Of a stretch of DNA of 64,000 nt, positions 22,528 to 31,195 are shown piece by piece (within the stretch, counting starts at the first letter, position 1; each line of letters opens with the position of its first letter). Source of the stretch: Peronospora farinosa (taxonomy: Eukaryota; Oomycota; Peronosporomycetes; Peronosporales; Peronosporaceae); NCBI GenBank assembly GCA_947646735.1, contig CANTFK010000054.1, positions 310,001 through 374,000 of the forward strand, written 5' to 3'. Below the pieces are notes generated by a model. That model saw nothing but the letters and a program-made list of their open reading frames with translations, was not told the DNA's origin and did no database searches. A program made the position numbers and the translations under genes.

Positions 22528-24420
22528 ATGGGAAAGGAGAACTTGTTGAATTTTCTTTCATTCAACAATTACGCTATGACAAAGTCAATGCGCGTCGCTG
22601 CTAAGGCAGCCGAGAGCTCGGCTGCACGCCTGTGTGCAGCCGCTACTGAGGCTTCACAGCCTCAGCCAGCAGACACTAATGTGTCTGCTGGAAGTCAACA
22701 TCAGCCTGCAACGCCTGTTGCAGGTTCACGTAGCGCTTCGCCACGTGAAGATGTTGACCCAGAGTTAGTCGTTGACTACTCTGGTGAGTCGGATCACGCA
22801 TCCGGTTCAAAGTCACCTGTTCCACTCCCGGGCTCTCCCCGGGGTGATACCTCGTCGTCTAATGCTACGAAGAGGGATCGTGGTACATTGAGTGAATCAA
22901 TGTACCGTGAAATTTTCGGGTCGTCTGATGAATCAGATGACTCGCCAAACGAGTCGAAGGATAGTGACTCGGGTGGGGACCGTAAGGGTGATGTCAGTGC
23001 TTCTACTGGCATCAATGCTCATAGTGTCGGTACTTCTGTTGACACTAATGCTCGTGGTGTCGGTACTTCTGTTGACACCACGCAGGAGGCTTTAGACCGC
23101 AACGTATTGCGTCTTGCTCCTGATCGCAAGCCATGGATGCTACCTAAGCATCTGCTTGATCGTTGGTCTGGAAAGACCAACGAACGGTTCCCCATACCGT
23201 TGTTTGATGCGTCAAAGCTTCATGGCCTTGACGCCAGTGCGAAGAACTTTCGCACTGAGAACGATTATTACATCGATGTGTTCCTTGAACATCGATGGTA
23301 TGGCCCACACAAGAAGCGTGAGGCCGACGCGTTCCTCCAATCTTGGAACGCGTTTATCACCAACGTTTTAAACGTTGGAAAAGAGGCTTGGTTTCAAAGA
23401 CTTTATGATAGCCGCAATAAATTTGAGAAACGAAGTACGTCCGGTGTATGCTATCGTTTGCACCGGTTATCTAGAGAGGCAGGCCTGTTATGCCTCTCTT
23501 GGGGCGACCCATGCCCGGGGTGCCTGAGCACCTCGTCAAGAGCGCCTAAGGAGGCGTACCTCCTTACTGAGCCCTGGTGGAGGGCTCGCATCTCTTCTGA
23601 GATGCGTGAAGGGATTGCTACTTTGCAATCCCTTTACGAACGCGCTGGGCGCTCGTTTTCCGATGGTCCTTCACCATCGGGTGTCCCTTGTCGTACTGTT
23701 CGACAAGGCCGGGAACGTCGGCCATCAGTTGGGCCCGAGGTTCCCAGCTATCCGCCGAAGGCGGATAGCCACGCCACCGGACGAGATAACTCGTCCGACG
23801 TCCCTTCACCTCGCGGTGATTTAGTAAGCGTTCCACAAGAAAGCGCTTCCCACCATAAGAGTCCACCAGCGGATGCGGTGGTGGAGGGAAAACCCTGTCC
23901 GATTCTTTCATTGGACTTGGCTGCTGAGTTAGACGGGTTTGCCCGTGTAACTCGTGAGCTCCGTTGTGATGTTGATCACGAACGGGATAAGCGTCGCCGC
24001 TTAGAGGACATTGTGCGACAGCTTGGGTTTGACCATGAGAGGTCTCGTGCAAACGATGCTGTCGCAGTATTGGAGAATGAACGGCGAGTTCATTCTCTGA
24101 GTAACGAGCTCGCGACAGCTCGTCAGGAGATCGTCCAATATCATGGGACGATCTCATCTCTACACGACCAGATATCGAATCTGGTTCGTGACAACAAGAA
24201 TCTGAAGGGGATTCTTGAGAATAACGGCTATCTTCGTCGTTCGAAGAAGCCGCGTACTGAACGTACGGACGAAGACGTCCCACGTAAAAGGTATGATGCG
24301 TACGCATCCTGTGTGGCAACTCGGTCGTGTATGCGTTGCCTAGGCGGCGTAATACACGAAACGGGCCGATGTACTTGGGCAACAATTTATTGCTGCCCAC
24401 GTGAATCACTACATGTTTAG
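22528..24420 (+). CDS. Antisense accessory ORF of element D, coiled-coil protein
   Basis: This frame is open for 630 residues from the ATG at 22528 (GTGACTATGG context), 46 bp after the LTR, on the strand opposite to gag-pol. A GTG start inside the LTR would also be in frame but is less likely. Residues about 1-190 are acidic, Ser/Asp-rich and disordered, with a repeated GVGTSVDTN unit. Residues about 198-372 look folded and aromatic-rich (WMLPKHLLDRW, YYIDVFLEHRWYGPHKKREAD, AFLQSWNAFI). Residues about 462-565 form a strong coiled coil (ELATARQEIV, ISNLVRDNKNL). The first 1.09 kb has no opposing ORF, and the rest overlaps the pol C-terminus. The last 50 residues lie opposite the conserved integrase tail and may only be a shadow. 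I recognise no family; function is unknown. Confidence 0.62.
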   Translation: MGKENLLNFLSFNNYAMTKSMRVAAKAAESSAARLCAAATEASQPQPADTNVSAGSQHQPATPVAGSRSASPREDVDPELVVDYSGESDHASGSKSPVPLPGSPRGDTSSSNATKRDRGTLSESMYREIFGSSDESDDSPNESKDSDSGGDRKGDVSASTGINAHSVGTSVDTNARGVGTSVDTTQEALDRNVLRLAPDRKPWMLPKHLLDRWSGKTNERFPIPLFDASKLHGLDASAKNFRTENDYYIDVFLEHRWYGPHKKREADAFLQSWNAFITNVLNVGKEAWFQRLYDSRNKFEKRSTSGVCYRLHRLSREAGLLCLSWGDPCPGCLSTSSRAPKEAYLLTEPWWRARISSEMREGIATLQSLYERAGRSFSDGPSPSGVPCRTVRQGRERRPSVGPEVPSYPPKADSHATGRDNSSDVPSPRGDLVSVPQESASHHKSPPADAVVEGKPCPILSLDLAAELDGFARVTRELRCDVDHERDKRRRLEDIVRQLGFDHERSRANDAVAVLENERRVHSLSNELATARQEIVQYHGTISSLHDQISNLVRDNKNLKGILENNGYLRRSKKPRTERTDEDVPRKRYDAYASCVATRSCMRCLGGVIHETGRCTWATIYCCPRESLHV

Positions 24421-24970
24421 GTAGGTTTACTGTTGACAATAAAACTAAATCACCTTCAATAAATGTTTGAGCATTTGCCCTTCCATTATTGTCTGCGTTT
24501 CGCTTTTGCTTATCCACCGCTTCTGCGATGGAGTCTTGCACGAAACGGACTACCGCTTCACGAGTCAGCAGGAAATCCTTAGCTGACTCGTTGCTTTTGG
24601 CTGCAGTGTATTGTGAATGCACTGCAGAGATATCGGTTAGTAATTCAGCGAGAACATTACTGTTCTCACTTGTGATACCTCGAACGATGCTGATATCTTC
24701 AGCATCGTTATCAGAAAGAGCGTCATCGCTCTTACTTTCTTCCTCTTCACCGAAGTCGAATGGTACGACTTCGGTTACTTTCGCGTCGACCATAACGTCG
24801 TCGCGTGATGAGCAAGATCCAGATTGGTTCTCGCTCGAGCGAGTCTCCCCCCCTATATAAAAGTCACCCTCTACTAAGGTGGGGACACGTGGATGGCGAA
24901 GGCCATTCACGTAGAACGGTGTATGCGTCGTGGAAGCATGCACGGAGTTGTTGATGGCGAATTCGACCAT
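23618..24970 (-). CDS. Element D pol C-terminus: integrase end, tether and chromodomain
   Basis: A 450-residue open frame begins in the integrase core (MVEFAINNSVHASTTHTPFYVNG). It continues with a variable acidic stretch, then the tether block LLPKYIGPFRVLRRLGNAYTTEL and THHTFYVGRLRPYV. After a polar linker comes a chromodomain (FLVERLLNHREVKGRRTSYLVRW, then GYPPSADSWEP). The chromodomain, which in chromoviruses steers integration to modified chromatin, appears intact with its aromatic residues. The polar linker is exactly where the antisense frame encodes its coiled coil. Confidence 0.92.
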   Translation of the reverse strand: MVEFAINNSVHASTTHTPFYVNGLRHPRVPTLVEGDFYIGGETRSSENQSGSCSSRDDVMVDAKVTEVVPFDFGEEEESKSDDALSDNDAEDISIVRGITSENSNVLAELLTDISAVHSQYTAAKSNESAKDFLLTREAVVRFVQDSIAEAVDKQKRNADNNGRANAQTFIEGDLVLLSTVNLPKHVVIHVGSNKLLPKYIGPFRVLRRLGNAYTTELPHRMRTHHTFYVGRLRPYVQYAASSNDEDSRYSQESPSDSCCHEPDSISGRVEMRSSHDIGRSPDELSRARYSENELAVHSPILRQHRLHETSHGQTQAVAQCPLSGDAYPVRDQHHNGAHELHGQTRLTQQPSPMKESDRVFPPPPHPLVDSYGGKRFLVERLLNHREVKGRRTSYLVRWRGYPPSADSWEPRAQLMADVPGLVEQYDKGHPMVKDHRKTSAQRVRKGIAK

Positions 24971-25012
24971 CGACGAGAACTCACTCCAACTCGTAAACGA
25001 GTGGACGTATTC

Positions 25013-25342
25013 TCAGAGAGATTCTTCAAGGACGCGATTGGCGCGTTCAGTCTTACCATCGGTTTCTGGATGGTCAGAAGTAGACATTGTGAGCCGTGTT
25101 CCAAGTGTTTGGAACACGGAGCGCCAAAACTCAGCCGTGAACCGGGGGTCCCTATCGGACACAAGTTCACGGGGTAAATCGTGCAATCGAAAGATTGTAT
25201 CGATAAATACTCGAGCACAGCCCTCTGCTGTGATCGACTCAGGTACAGCAACAAGATGTACCATCTTGCTGAACCTGTCTACAAACACGAGAATACCATT
25301 ATTTTCGTGAGCGTCTTTGGGAAATCCAAAGACGTAGTCCAT
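25013..25342 (-). pseudogene. Element D integrase catalytic core
   Basis: MDYVFGFPKDAHENNGILVFVDRF supplies the first Asp block, LVSDRDPRFTAEFW the second, and HPETDGKTERANRVLEESL the Glu, so the D,D-E triad is present. The ORF is separated from the HHCC domain (25475-25765) by a stop and from the C-terminal ORF by a stop at 25013. Confidence 0.9.
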
Positions 25343-25474
25343 TGATACGGACTCTCAGCACTCTTCCGGAACAGGTAGAGGCTGCAATGGTGCACGGAGT
25401 GAAGGAATAGGCTTCACTTGTTGACACACCTCGCAATCACGCACGTACTTGCGCACAAACTTATACTGGCGTGG

Positions 25475-25765
25475 TCAGTAAAACTCACGACTGACCGTGA
25501 AGTAAGTCTTCTCACGGCCACGATGCCCACTTATTGGTGCATCGTGACATTCAAACATGATCCGTAACCTGAGATCATGTTGTGGCGGTACAACGACACG
25601 AGGCGTGTCGTTGTTGACGTCTGTGTAATACAGCAAGCCGTTCCGCTGGGTGTATCGATCGAGAGAAGATCGATACATGGCAGGCAAGCACCTTTTAGCT
25701 TGCGTGGATGGGTCCTTGAGGTACTCCATCAGGCGTATAAGATCATAATTTTGTGCGCATGCCAT
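25475..25765 (-). pseudogene. Element D integrase N-terminal zinc domain
   Basis: ECHDAPISGHRGREKTYFTVSREFY supplies the two His of the HHCC box. The paired Cys (RDCEVCQQVKP) lie downstream after a stop. Upstream in the element the frame is interrupted by element B, inserted at 25818/33248. Confidence 0.88.
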
Positions 25766-25813
25766 TTAATGTCGTCGAGTAAAATCGACGACAAGACGCT
25801 GGTACTCAGCGTG

Positions 25814-25818
25814 GCGAC
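25814..25818. repeat. Target-site duplication, left copy (element B)
   Basis: GCGAC, matched by 33248-33252. Confidence 0.88.
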
Positions 25819-26138
25819 TGTAATGGAGCAACCTTTTACATAAGTAGTTATAGGATTAATACATAATTACATAAGTAGGCATAGGGCAGTATCCGATTAG
25901 TGGATACTGCGCGTCATTTTATTATTGGTTTATTATTGGGGTGCCAGACCCAATAATTAGCCAATAATAAATTGACTTCCATATTGAGTGGTTCCCATGA
26001 GCTAGGGAACATATCCGCACTTACTGCGAATTAAAACTAAAACAAAAATAAAAACAGAGTTATATTTACGAGTTAATTAAGAGCGCTTCCTCAACGCCCT
26101 TTTAGTGTAAGACGGTAACGGGTCCTTAGCCCGTTACA
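25819..26138 (+). repeat. Element B 5' LTR
   Basis: 320 bp, TGTAATGG...CCCGTTACA. It holds hairpins including ATTATTGG/CCAATAAT, GTTCCC/GGGAAC and the terminal GTAACGGG...CCCGTTAC. Confidence 0.95.
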
Positions 26139-26140
26139 CC

Positions 26141-26156
26141 TGGTAGCACTTCGTAG
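26141..26156 (+). other. Primer binding site of element B
   Basis: TGGTAGCACTTCGTAG, two bases after the LTR. It matches the sites of elements A and D in position and sequence. Confidence 0.78.
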
Positions 26157-26164
26157 TCCTTCCA

Positions 26165-27268
26165 ATGACCAAATTTGAGATGAACATGGGCGAGTCTTCG
26201 GTGGCTCCAGCGGTCTCGCTGGAGCATTCTGATTTTCCACATCTCACCTTGGTGGAGTGGCAGGCACTAAATCGCCTCGCGGCGGTGTCTGGTGAAACTA
26301 TTGTGACGTCACTGCTGAGCACAGCGACGCCTGATGATCAGCGTGCCGCCATCCAAGACTTTATGGTGCGCGAGCTCGCCGAAGCGAATCGGCGAGTATT
26401 GACTCCCTCGCGCACTTCGCACCATGATGCTATCAAGATGGAGACTTCAACGTACTCCGGTGATGGTCCGGATAGTCTCCCCCTCAATCGCTGGTTTCGC
26501 GAGGTGGATATTGCAATAGCGTCAAGATTAATTGACGCTCCGACGGCCAAGATCAATTTCCTGTTGTCTCGCCTTGCCGGCAAAGCCAAGGAATGGGATC
26601 TCGGAAAGCTCGTCGTAGATGAGTTGGCGTTTCCTACGCTGGACGATATCCAGCGTGACTTACGACTGGCTTTCGAGCCTCCTCAAGATGAATCTCGCTT
26701 GCGTGCAGATTTCTTCTCACTCCGACAGGGCAAGCTGTCGATGCGTGACTACGTGCAGAAGACACGTCATCTTGCTTCGTGCATTACCACGCAGCCAATT
26801 GACATGGCTTCACAAGTCCATGTCTTTATCTTTGGTATGCAGGAGGGCATGACGCGTTACTTCCTCACACGTGCTGAGCCAAAGTCCCTCGAGGAGGCAT
26901 TTGCCCTCGCGCTTCGTGAGGACTACACTGTCGCGTCGTCGTACCTGCACGCAGCGTCACAACATTCCCGGACGTCTGGCCCAGAGCCAATGGAAATTGA
27001 TGCAATCGAGTCCTCTCGTGGTCGCGGCAAATCATTAAGCCGCGACATTCGCAATCCTAACACGATGAAGTGTTTCCGCTGTGGTAAGATAGGCCATCGT
27101 GAGGCTGTCTGTCGTGCACCTGCGCCGGTGACTATGAACACAGCTGTCTCCAAGGAGACGCTGTGTCGTCGGTGGTACCGCAAAAAAACGAGCGGTTCCA
27201 GTAGGCGTGGGGCGCCCTACTGGCAGAAATGGAGCCCCGAGTACTCAGGTGGCAGCTCGGGTTCCTAG
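26165..27268 (+). CDS. Gag of element B
   Basis: 367 residues from the ATG at 26165, nine bases after the PBS. It is open throughout, unlike the Gag of A and D. Capsid-type sequence ([50 protein letters not shown]) is followed by an acidic hinge ([12 protein letters not shown]) and a complete CX2CX4HX4C zinc knuckle, [14 protein letters not shown], at about residues 300-316. It would form the nucleoprotein core that packages the element RNA. Protease follows in the +1 frame with an overlap of about 60 bp. Confidence 0.93.
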   Translation: MTKFEMNMGESSVAPAVSLEHSDFPHLTLVEWQALNRLAAVSGETIVTSLLSTATPDDQRAAIQDFMVRELAEANRRVLTPSRTSHHDAIKMETSTYSGDGPDSLPLNRWFREVDIAIASRLIDAPTAKINFLLSRLAGKAKEWDLGKLVVDELAFPTLDDIQRDLRLAFEPPQDESRLRADFFSLRQGKLSMRDYVQKTRHLASCITTQPIDMASQVHVFIFGMQEGMTRYFLTRAEPKSLEEAFALALREDYTVASSYLHAASQHSRTSGPEPMEIDAIESSRGRGKSLSRDIRNPNTMKCFRCGKIGHREAVCRAPAPVTMNTAVSKETLCRRWYRKKTSGSSRRGAPYWQKWSPEYSGGSSGS

Positions 27269-27596
27269 CCCCAAAGTAATTCATACTCACTTCAATGCCA
27301 CCACCATGCGAGATGATTCGAGACTGATTATTATCAGTCTCATCGTCGCTGGAATGAAGCGACCACTTCGAGCGTTGTTGGATTCTGGCGCTTCCAACAA
27401 CTTCTTTCGTGCATCCTGTTTGTCCCTTCTCCCGTCGACTGTCACGGTTCGAGAAGGTCCAGGTGACATCGTTGTCAAACTTGCCGATGGACAACCAAAA
27501 CGTGTCCCGCGTAAAACAGTGGTTTTACCGTACACTTTCGACGGTTTCCAGAGCAACGACGAATTTTTGGTGTACGAGATGAACTATGCATTTTAA
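27207..27596 (+). pseudogene. Protease of element B, truncated by a frameshift
   Basis: The frame shows ALLDSGASNNFFRASCLSLL (catalytic DSG), IVVKLADGQPKRV and [14 protein letters not shown]. It stops right after MNYAF. The adjacent frame continues with the expected CILRIPWLSRYQPKID block. Element A has one base fewer at this point, so a single T insertion near 27590 is likely. Confidence 0.9.
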
Positions 27597-27679
27597 TTGC
27601 ATACTCAGGATACCGTGGCTGTCACGGTATCAGCCGAAGATAGATTGTCTATCTCGGCCCGTCAAAGGACAAGGCTGAT

Positions 27680-29002
27680 ATGACATCAGTGAGAGTTTAC
27701 TCATTAGTTGGGCGCGTCATCCATTGGCCTCACGTCAGGGTCGTGAACGAACTCGCCACGACTAGTAGTCAACACAGAGAGAGCGATGACCCTCTGAGCG
27801 CGGTATGTTCCGTTACACCGATAAAGCCACAGAACGAGGCGGTCGAACAGCGGTTCCCGCATACACAGACATCGGTCGAACAGGGGTTCCCGATTCACAA
27901 CGAGGCGGTCGGACAGCGGTTCCCGCATACACAGACATCGGTCGAACAGGGGTTCCCGATTCACAACGAGGCGGCTGAACAGCGGTTCCCGCACACACAG
28001 ACATCGGTCGAACAGGGGTTCCCGATTCTCAACGAGGCGGTCGAGCAGGGGCTCCCGCATACAAGCACATCGGACGAGCAGAGGCTCCCGATAAATTTCG
28101 AGGCGGTTGAGCAGGGGCTCCCGCATACAAGCACATCGGACGAGCAGAGGGTCCCGATCATTTTCGAGGCGGTCGAGCAGGGGCTCCCGCGTACAAGTAC
28201 ATCGGACGAGCAGAGACTCCCGATAAATATCGAGGCGGTCGAGCAGGGGCTCTCGCAAACAAGTGACGCGGTCGAAGACGAGCTCCCGCTTTTGATTGAC
28301 GAGACTGGGCGGACTACGGATCTCCATGAGACCGACGTGGTGGAGACAGAGCTCCCACGTCTAGAGGGGGGGGGTACATCATCCTCTTGTGATAGCGACG
28401 TGCCTGTCTCGAGCAGGGGCTCGAGACGCAAGAGAAAACGCAAGAAAGGAGCACGCCGATCACCGAGACGACGAAATTCACGTCAAGATGCTGATGCATT
28501 TGATTCCGTAGTGACGGAATCCGTATGCGCGCTTGAATATGTGGAGGGATCCCCACATCGTGGCCGCTACATTGAGGTAGCGAGCCCATCGTGCACTGCT
28601 GCAGAGATCACATCTCTGCCAGGCCTTTCATGCAAAGATTTCCTTCATGATCTCAAGGCCGGCGACATCGAGCAAGTGTGCATCGTTTCAGCCACCGAAG
28701 CAGCCAGTGAAGAAGTTCTGGAGGCTCGCCCGAAGAGCGCCGAGCCTAAATCAGCGCGCGAAGAACGCTTCGCGGCACAGTCTTGGGATGCTCTTCGTGC
28801 TTCGGGCAACCCTGTATACGATATCGCCCGTGAATACGCCGATACTTTCCCGGAGAAAATTCCTGCTGAGCTTCCGGCGGATCGTGGTGTGCGGCACGAG
28901 ATAGATCTCGTGCCAGGATCGAAATATTGCGTGACACGGCAGTGGCCGTTACCGCGCGACCAAGTCATCGCTATTGATGAATTTTTCGAGGGTCTCCGTT
29001 AG
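27680..29002 (+). pseudogene. Repeat linker and RT start of element B pol
   Basis: Residues about 50-200 are a run of roughly 14 repeats of 11 residues, alternating EAVEQRFPHTQ and TSVEQGFPIHN-type units (about 27835-28290). A basic stretch (RRKRKRKKGARR) follows, then the pre-RT region found also in A ([40 protein letters not shown]). The frame ends at a TAG (29000-29002) replacing the Lys codon seen in A, just before the RT fingers. Alternating repeats of this kind are not a standard Ty3 domain. Confidence 0.88.
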
Positions 29003-29782
29003 GCTGGCCATGTCCGCGAGAGTATCTCGCCACATTCGATTCCGACTTTCTGTGTGAAGAAAGCCACCGGCGGTTGGCGCATTGTGCACGCCTTCAACAA
29101 GCTGAATGACGCCACGATCCCGGCTCAAACGCCTATCCCTCGAAAAGACATGATATTAAATACCATGTCCGGGAGCGAGATCTACAGCGCCATAGATCTG
29201 ACAGACGGTTTCTATCAGATCCTCATGAGGGACAGTGACATTCCGTTCACTGCGGTCATCACCCCAAGCGGGATGCTTTGGGAGTGGCTAGTCATGCCAC
29301 AAGGCCTTAAGAATGTTCCAGCTACGTTCAATCGGATGGTGACACAATTACTTCGCCCACTTCGCGACTTTGCGCCGAGCTACTTTGACGACATTTTTGT
29401 TCACAGCCGCGCTGAGCAAAAGCTCAGCGTTACGGAGGTACACCTTCGACACTTGAAGCAGGTGTTTCAAGGTATGCGCGAGAATAAATTGTATGCGAAT
29501 CTGAAGAAATGTGTCTTCTGCGCTCCCGAGATTCCAGTACTCGGTTGCTACGTCAGCAAGGAAGGTGTCCGCGCTGATCCTGAGAAGATCTCATCGATCT
29601 GTTCCTGGCCAACGCCCAGGAACCAAACTGAATTACGTCAATGGCTCGGTCTGGCGAATTACTTGCATAAGTATACGAAGAACTATTCTGAGCTAATTCA
29701 GCCATTATTAACTTTGCTCAAGAAAGAAGCAGTATGGTTATGGACGGCAGAACATCAATCTGCCTTTGACTCCGTAAAATAG
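29003..29782 (+). pseudogene. Reverse transcriptase of element B
   Basis: It is open from the TAG at 29000 to a TAG at 29780. It has all RT blocks: [56 protein letters not shown], and the active site [11 protein letters not shown], then the thumb and connection ([18 protein letters not shown]). The catalytic residues are intact. The second stop falls where element D has a Gln codon. Confidence 0.92.
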
Positions 29783-30519
29783 AGCTTGTCCGAGGCACCG
29801 GTGCTGATGTTACCTGATGACTCTAAGCCATTCCACGTCGTATGTGACGCGAGCAATTTCGCTATAGGATGTGCCCTCTGCAATTTGATGACGAGGGTCG
29901 AGAGCGCGTCGTGAGTTTTCAATCACTACAGATGAAACCTGCCAAGAAAAATTATCCGGTACACGACAAGGAACTTTTGGCTATGCGTTACGCGCTAATC
30001 AAGTTTAGAGTATATTTGCTCGGCGAAAAGATGTTTTCTATCTACACAGATAACGCATCATTGCGTACCGCCGTCAAGAGTCCTCACTTGTCCCAGCGTA
30101 TGGCTCGGTGGTTGTCATTTTTTTCCGAGTACAATTTTGTGGTGCATTACAATCCTGGCAAGAATAACATTCTCGCCGATGCGCTTTCTCGTCGTCCTGA
30201 TTACGATCCTCGGCGTGATATGGGTCATCAAACGGAGTATGTTGATGACGACGAAGATATCTGTGTGTGTTGTATTGAACTGGGACTTAATTCGGTGATT
30301 TCGACCCCCGTGCTTTCGATCCGAACTCAGATCGCTGAATCCTACGCGAATGATTCCTTCTATGCAGGAATCATCAACTATCTCAGGGACCCGAGCGAAA
30401 AATTACTCGCGAAGTTGACGAAACCAACACGCGACAACATCAAGCGTTACGCGCTTGACGGTCCGCTGCTGACGTACACGATGGACGTCTTTGATTCCCC
30501 GTGTCGTCATCCCTGCTGA
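29783..30519 (+). pseudogene. RNase H of element B
   Basis: FHVVCDASNFAIGCAL (first Asp) is followed by a frameshift near 29870. The new frame (29869-30519) carries HDKELLAMRYALIKF (Glu), SIYTDNASLRTAVKSP (Asp), and the NPGKNNILADALSRRPDY block. It ends in the start of the integrase region (NYLRDPSEK) with another frame change near 30500. Confidence 0.9.
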
Positions 30520-31195
30520 TGACGACCTTCGAGCTTGATTGGTTCATGAATTTCACGACAGCCCAGCTGGCGGACAGCTGGGTCGCGAGAAGACGTTTGC
30601 AGCTATTTCTCGCGTATTCTTCTGGCCGCGAATGTATAAATACATCCAGAAATGGGTGCGCTCCTGTGAAACCTGTCAGCGTGTGAAGCCTGCGCCGTCT
30701 TCACAAGCCCTATTGCGTTCGCTTCCGATTGCTATGGAAGCCTGGCGCTCGGTCAGCATGGATTTTATCTTTGGCCTTCCACCGGATGAACAGAAACGCA
30801 CGGGCGTATTGGTTCTAGTGGATCGATTCAGCAAAATGGTGCATGTTGCTCCGGTCTCCGCCAACATTACGGCGGAGACGACAGCGAAGATCTTCATTGA
30901 TCTTATCTTTAGGCATCACGGCTTGCCAGAATCTATTGTTTCGGACCGTGACCCGCGTTTCACTTCGGCTTTCTGGGCCGAATCATTCCAGCTATTAGGC
31001 ACGCGGTTGCTTATGTCTACGGCGGCCCATCCAGAGACGGATGGGCAAACGGAGCGTGTCAACAGAGTGCTCGAAGATGTCTTGCGCAGTTATGCAACAT
31101 CGTTCTCGTCATGGAATTTGTTTCCTCTAATTGCAGAGTTTGCAGTCAACAATGCGGTCCATGCGTCAACCGGGTTGACGCCCTTTTTTCGTTAA
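30520..31195 (+). pseudogene. Integrase of element B
   Basis: HEFHDSPAGGQLGREKTFAAISRVFFWP and CETCQRVKP form the HHCC zinc domain. SVSMDFIFGLP, IVSDRDPRFTSAFW and ETDGQTERVNRVLEDVL give the D,D-E core. It runs into a TAA at 31193 after STGLTPFFR; the matching block in element D continues FYVNG, so a one-base change is likely. Confidence 0.91.
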
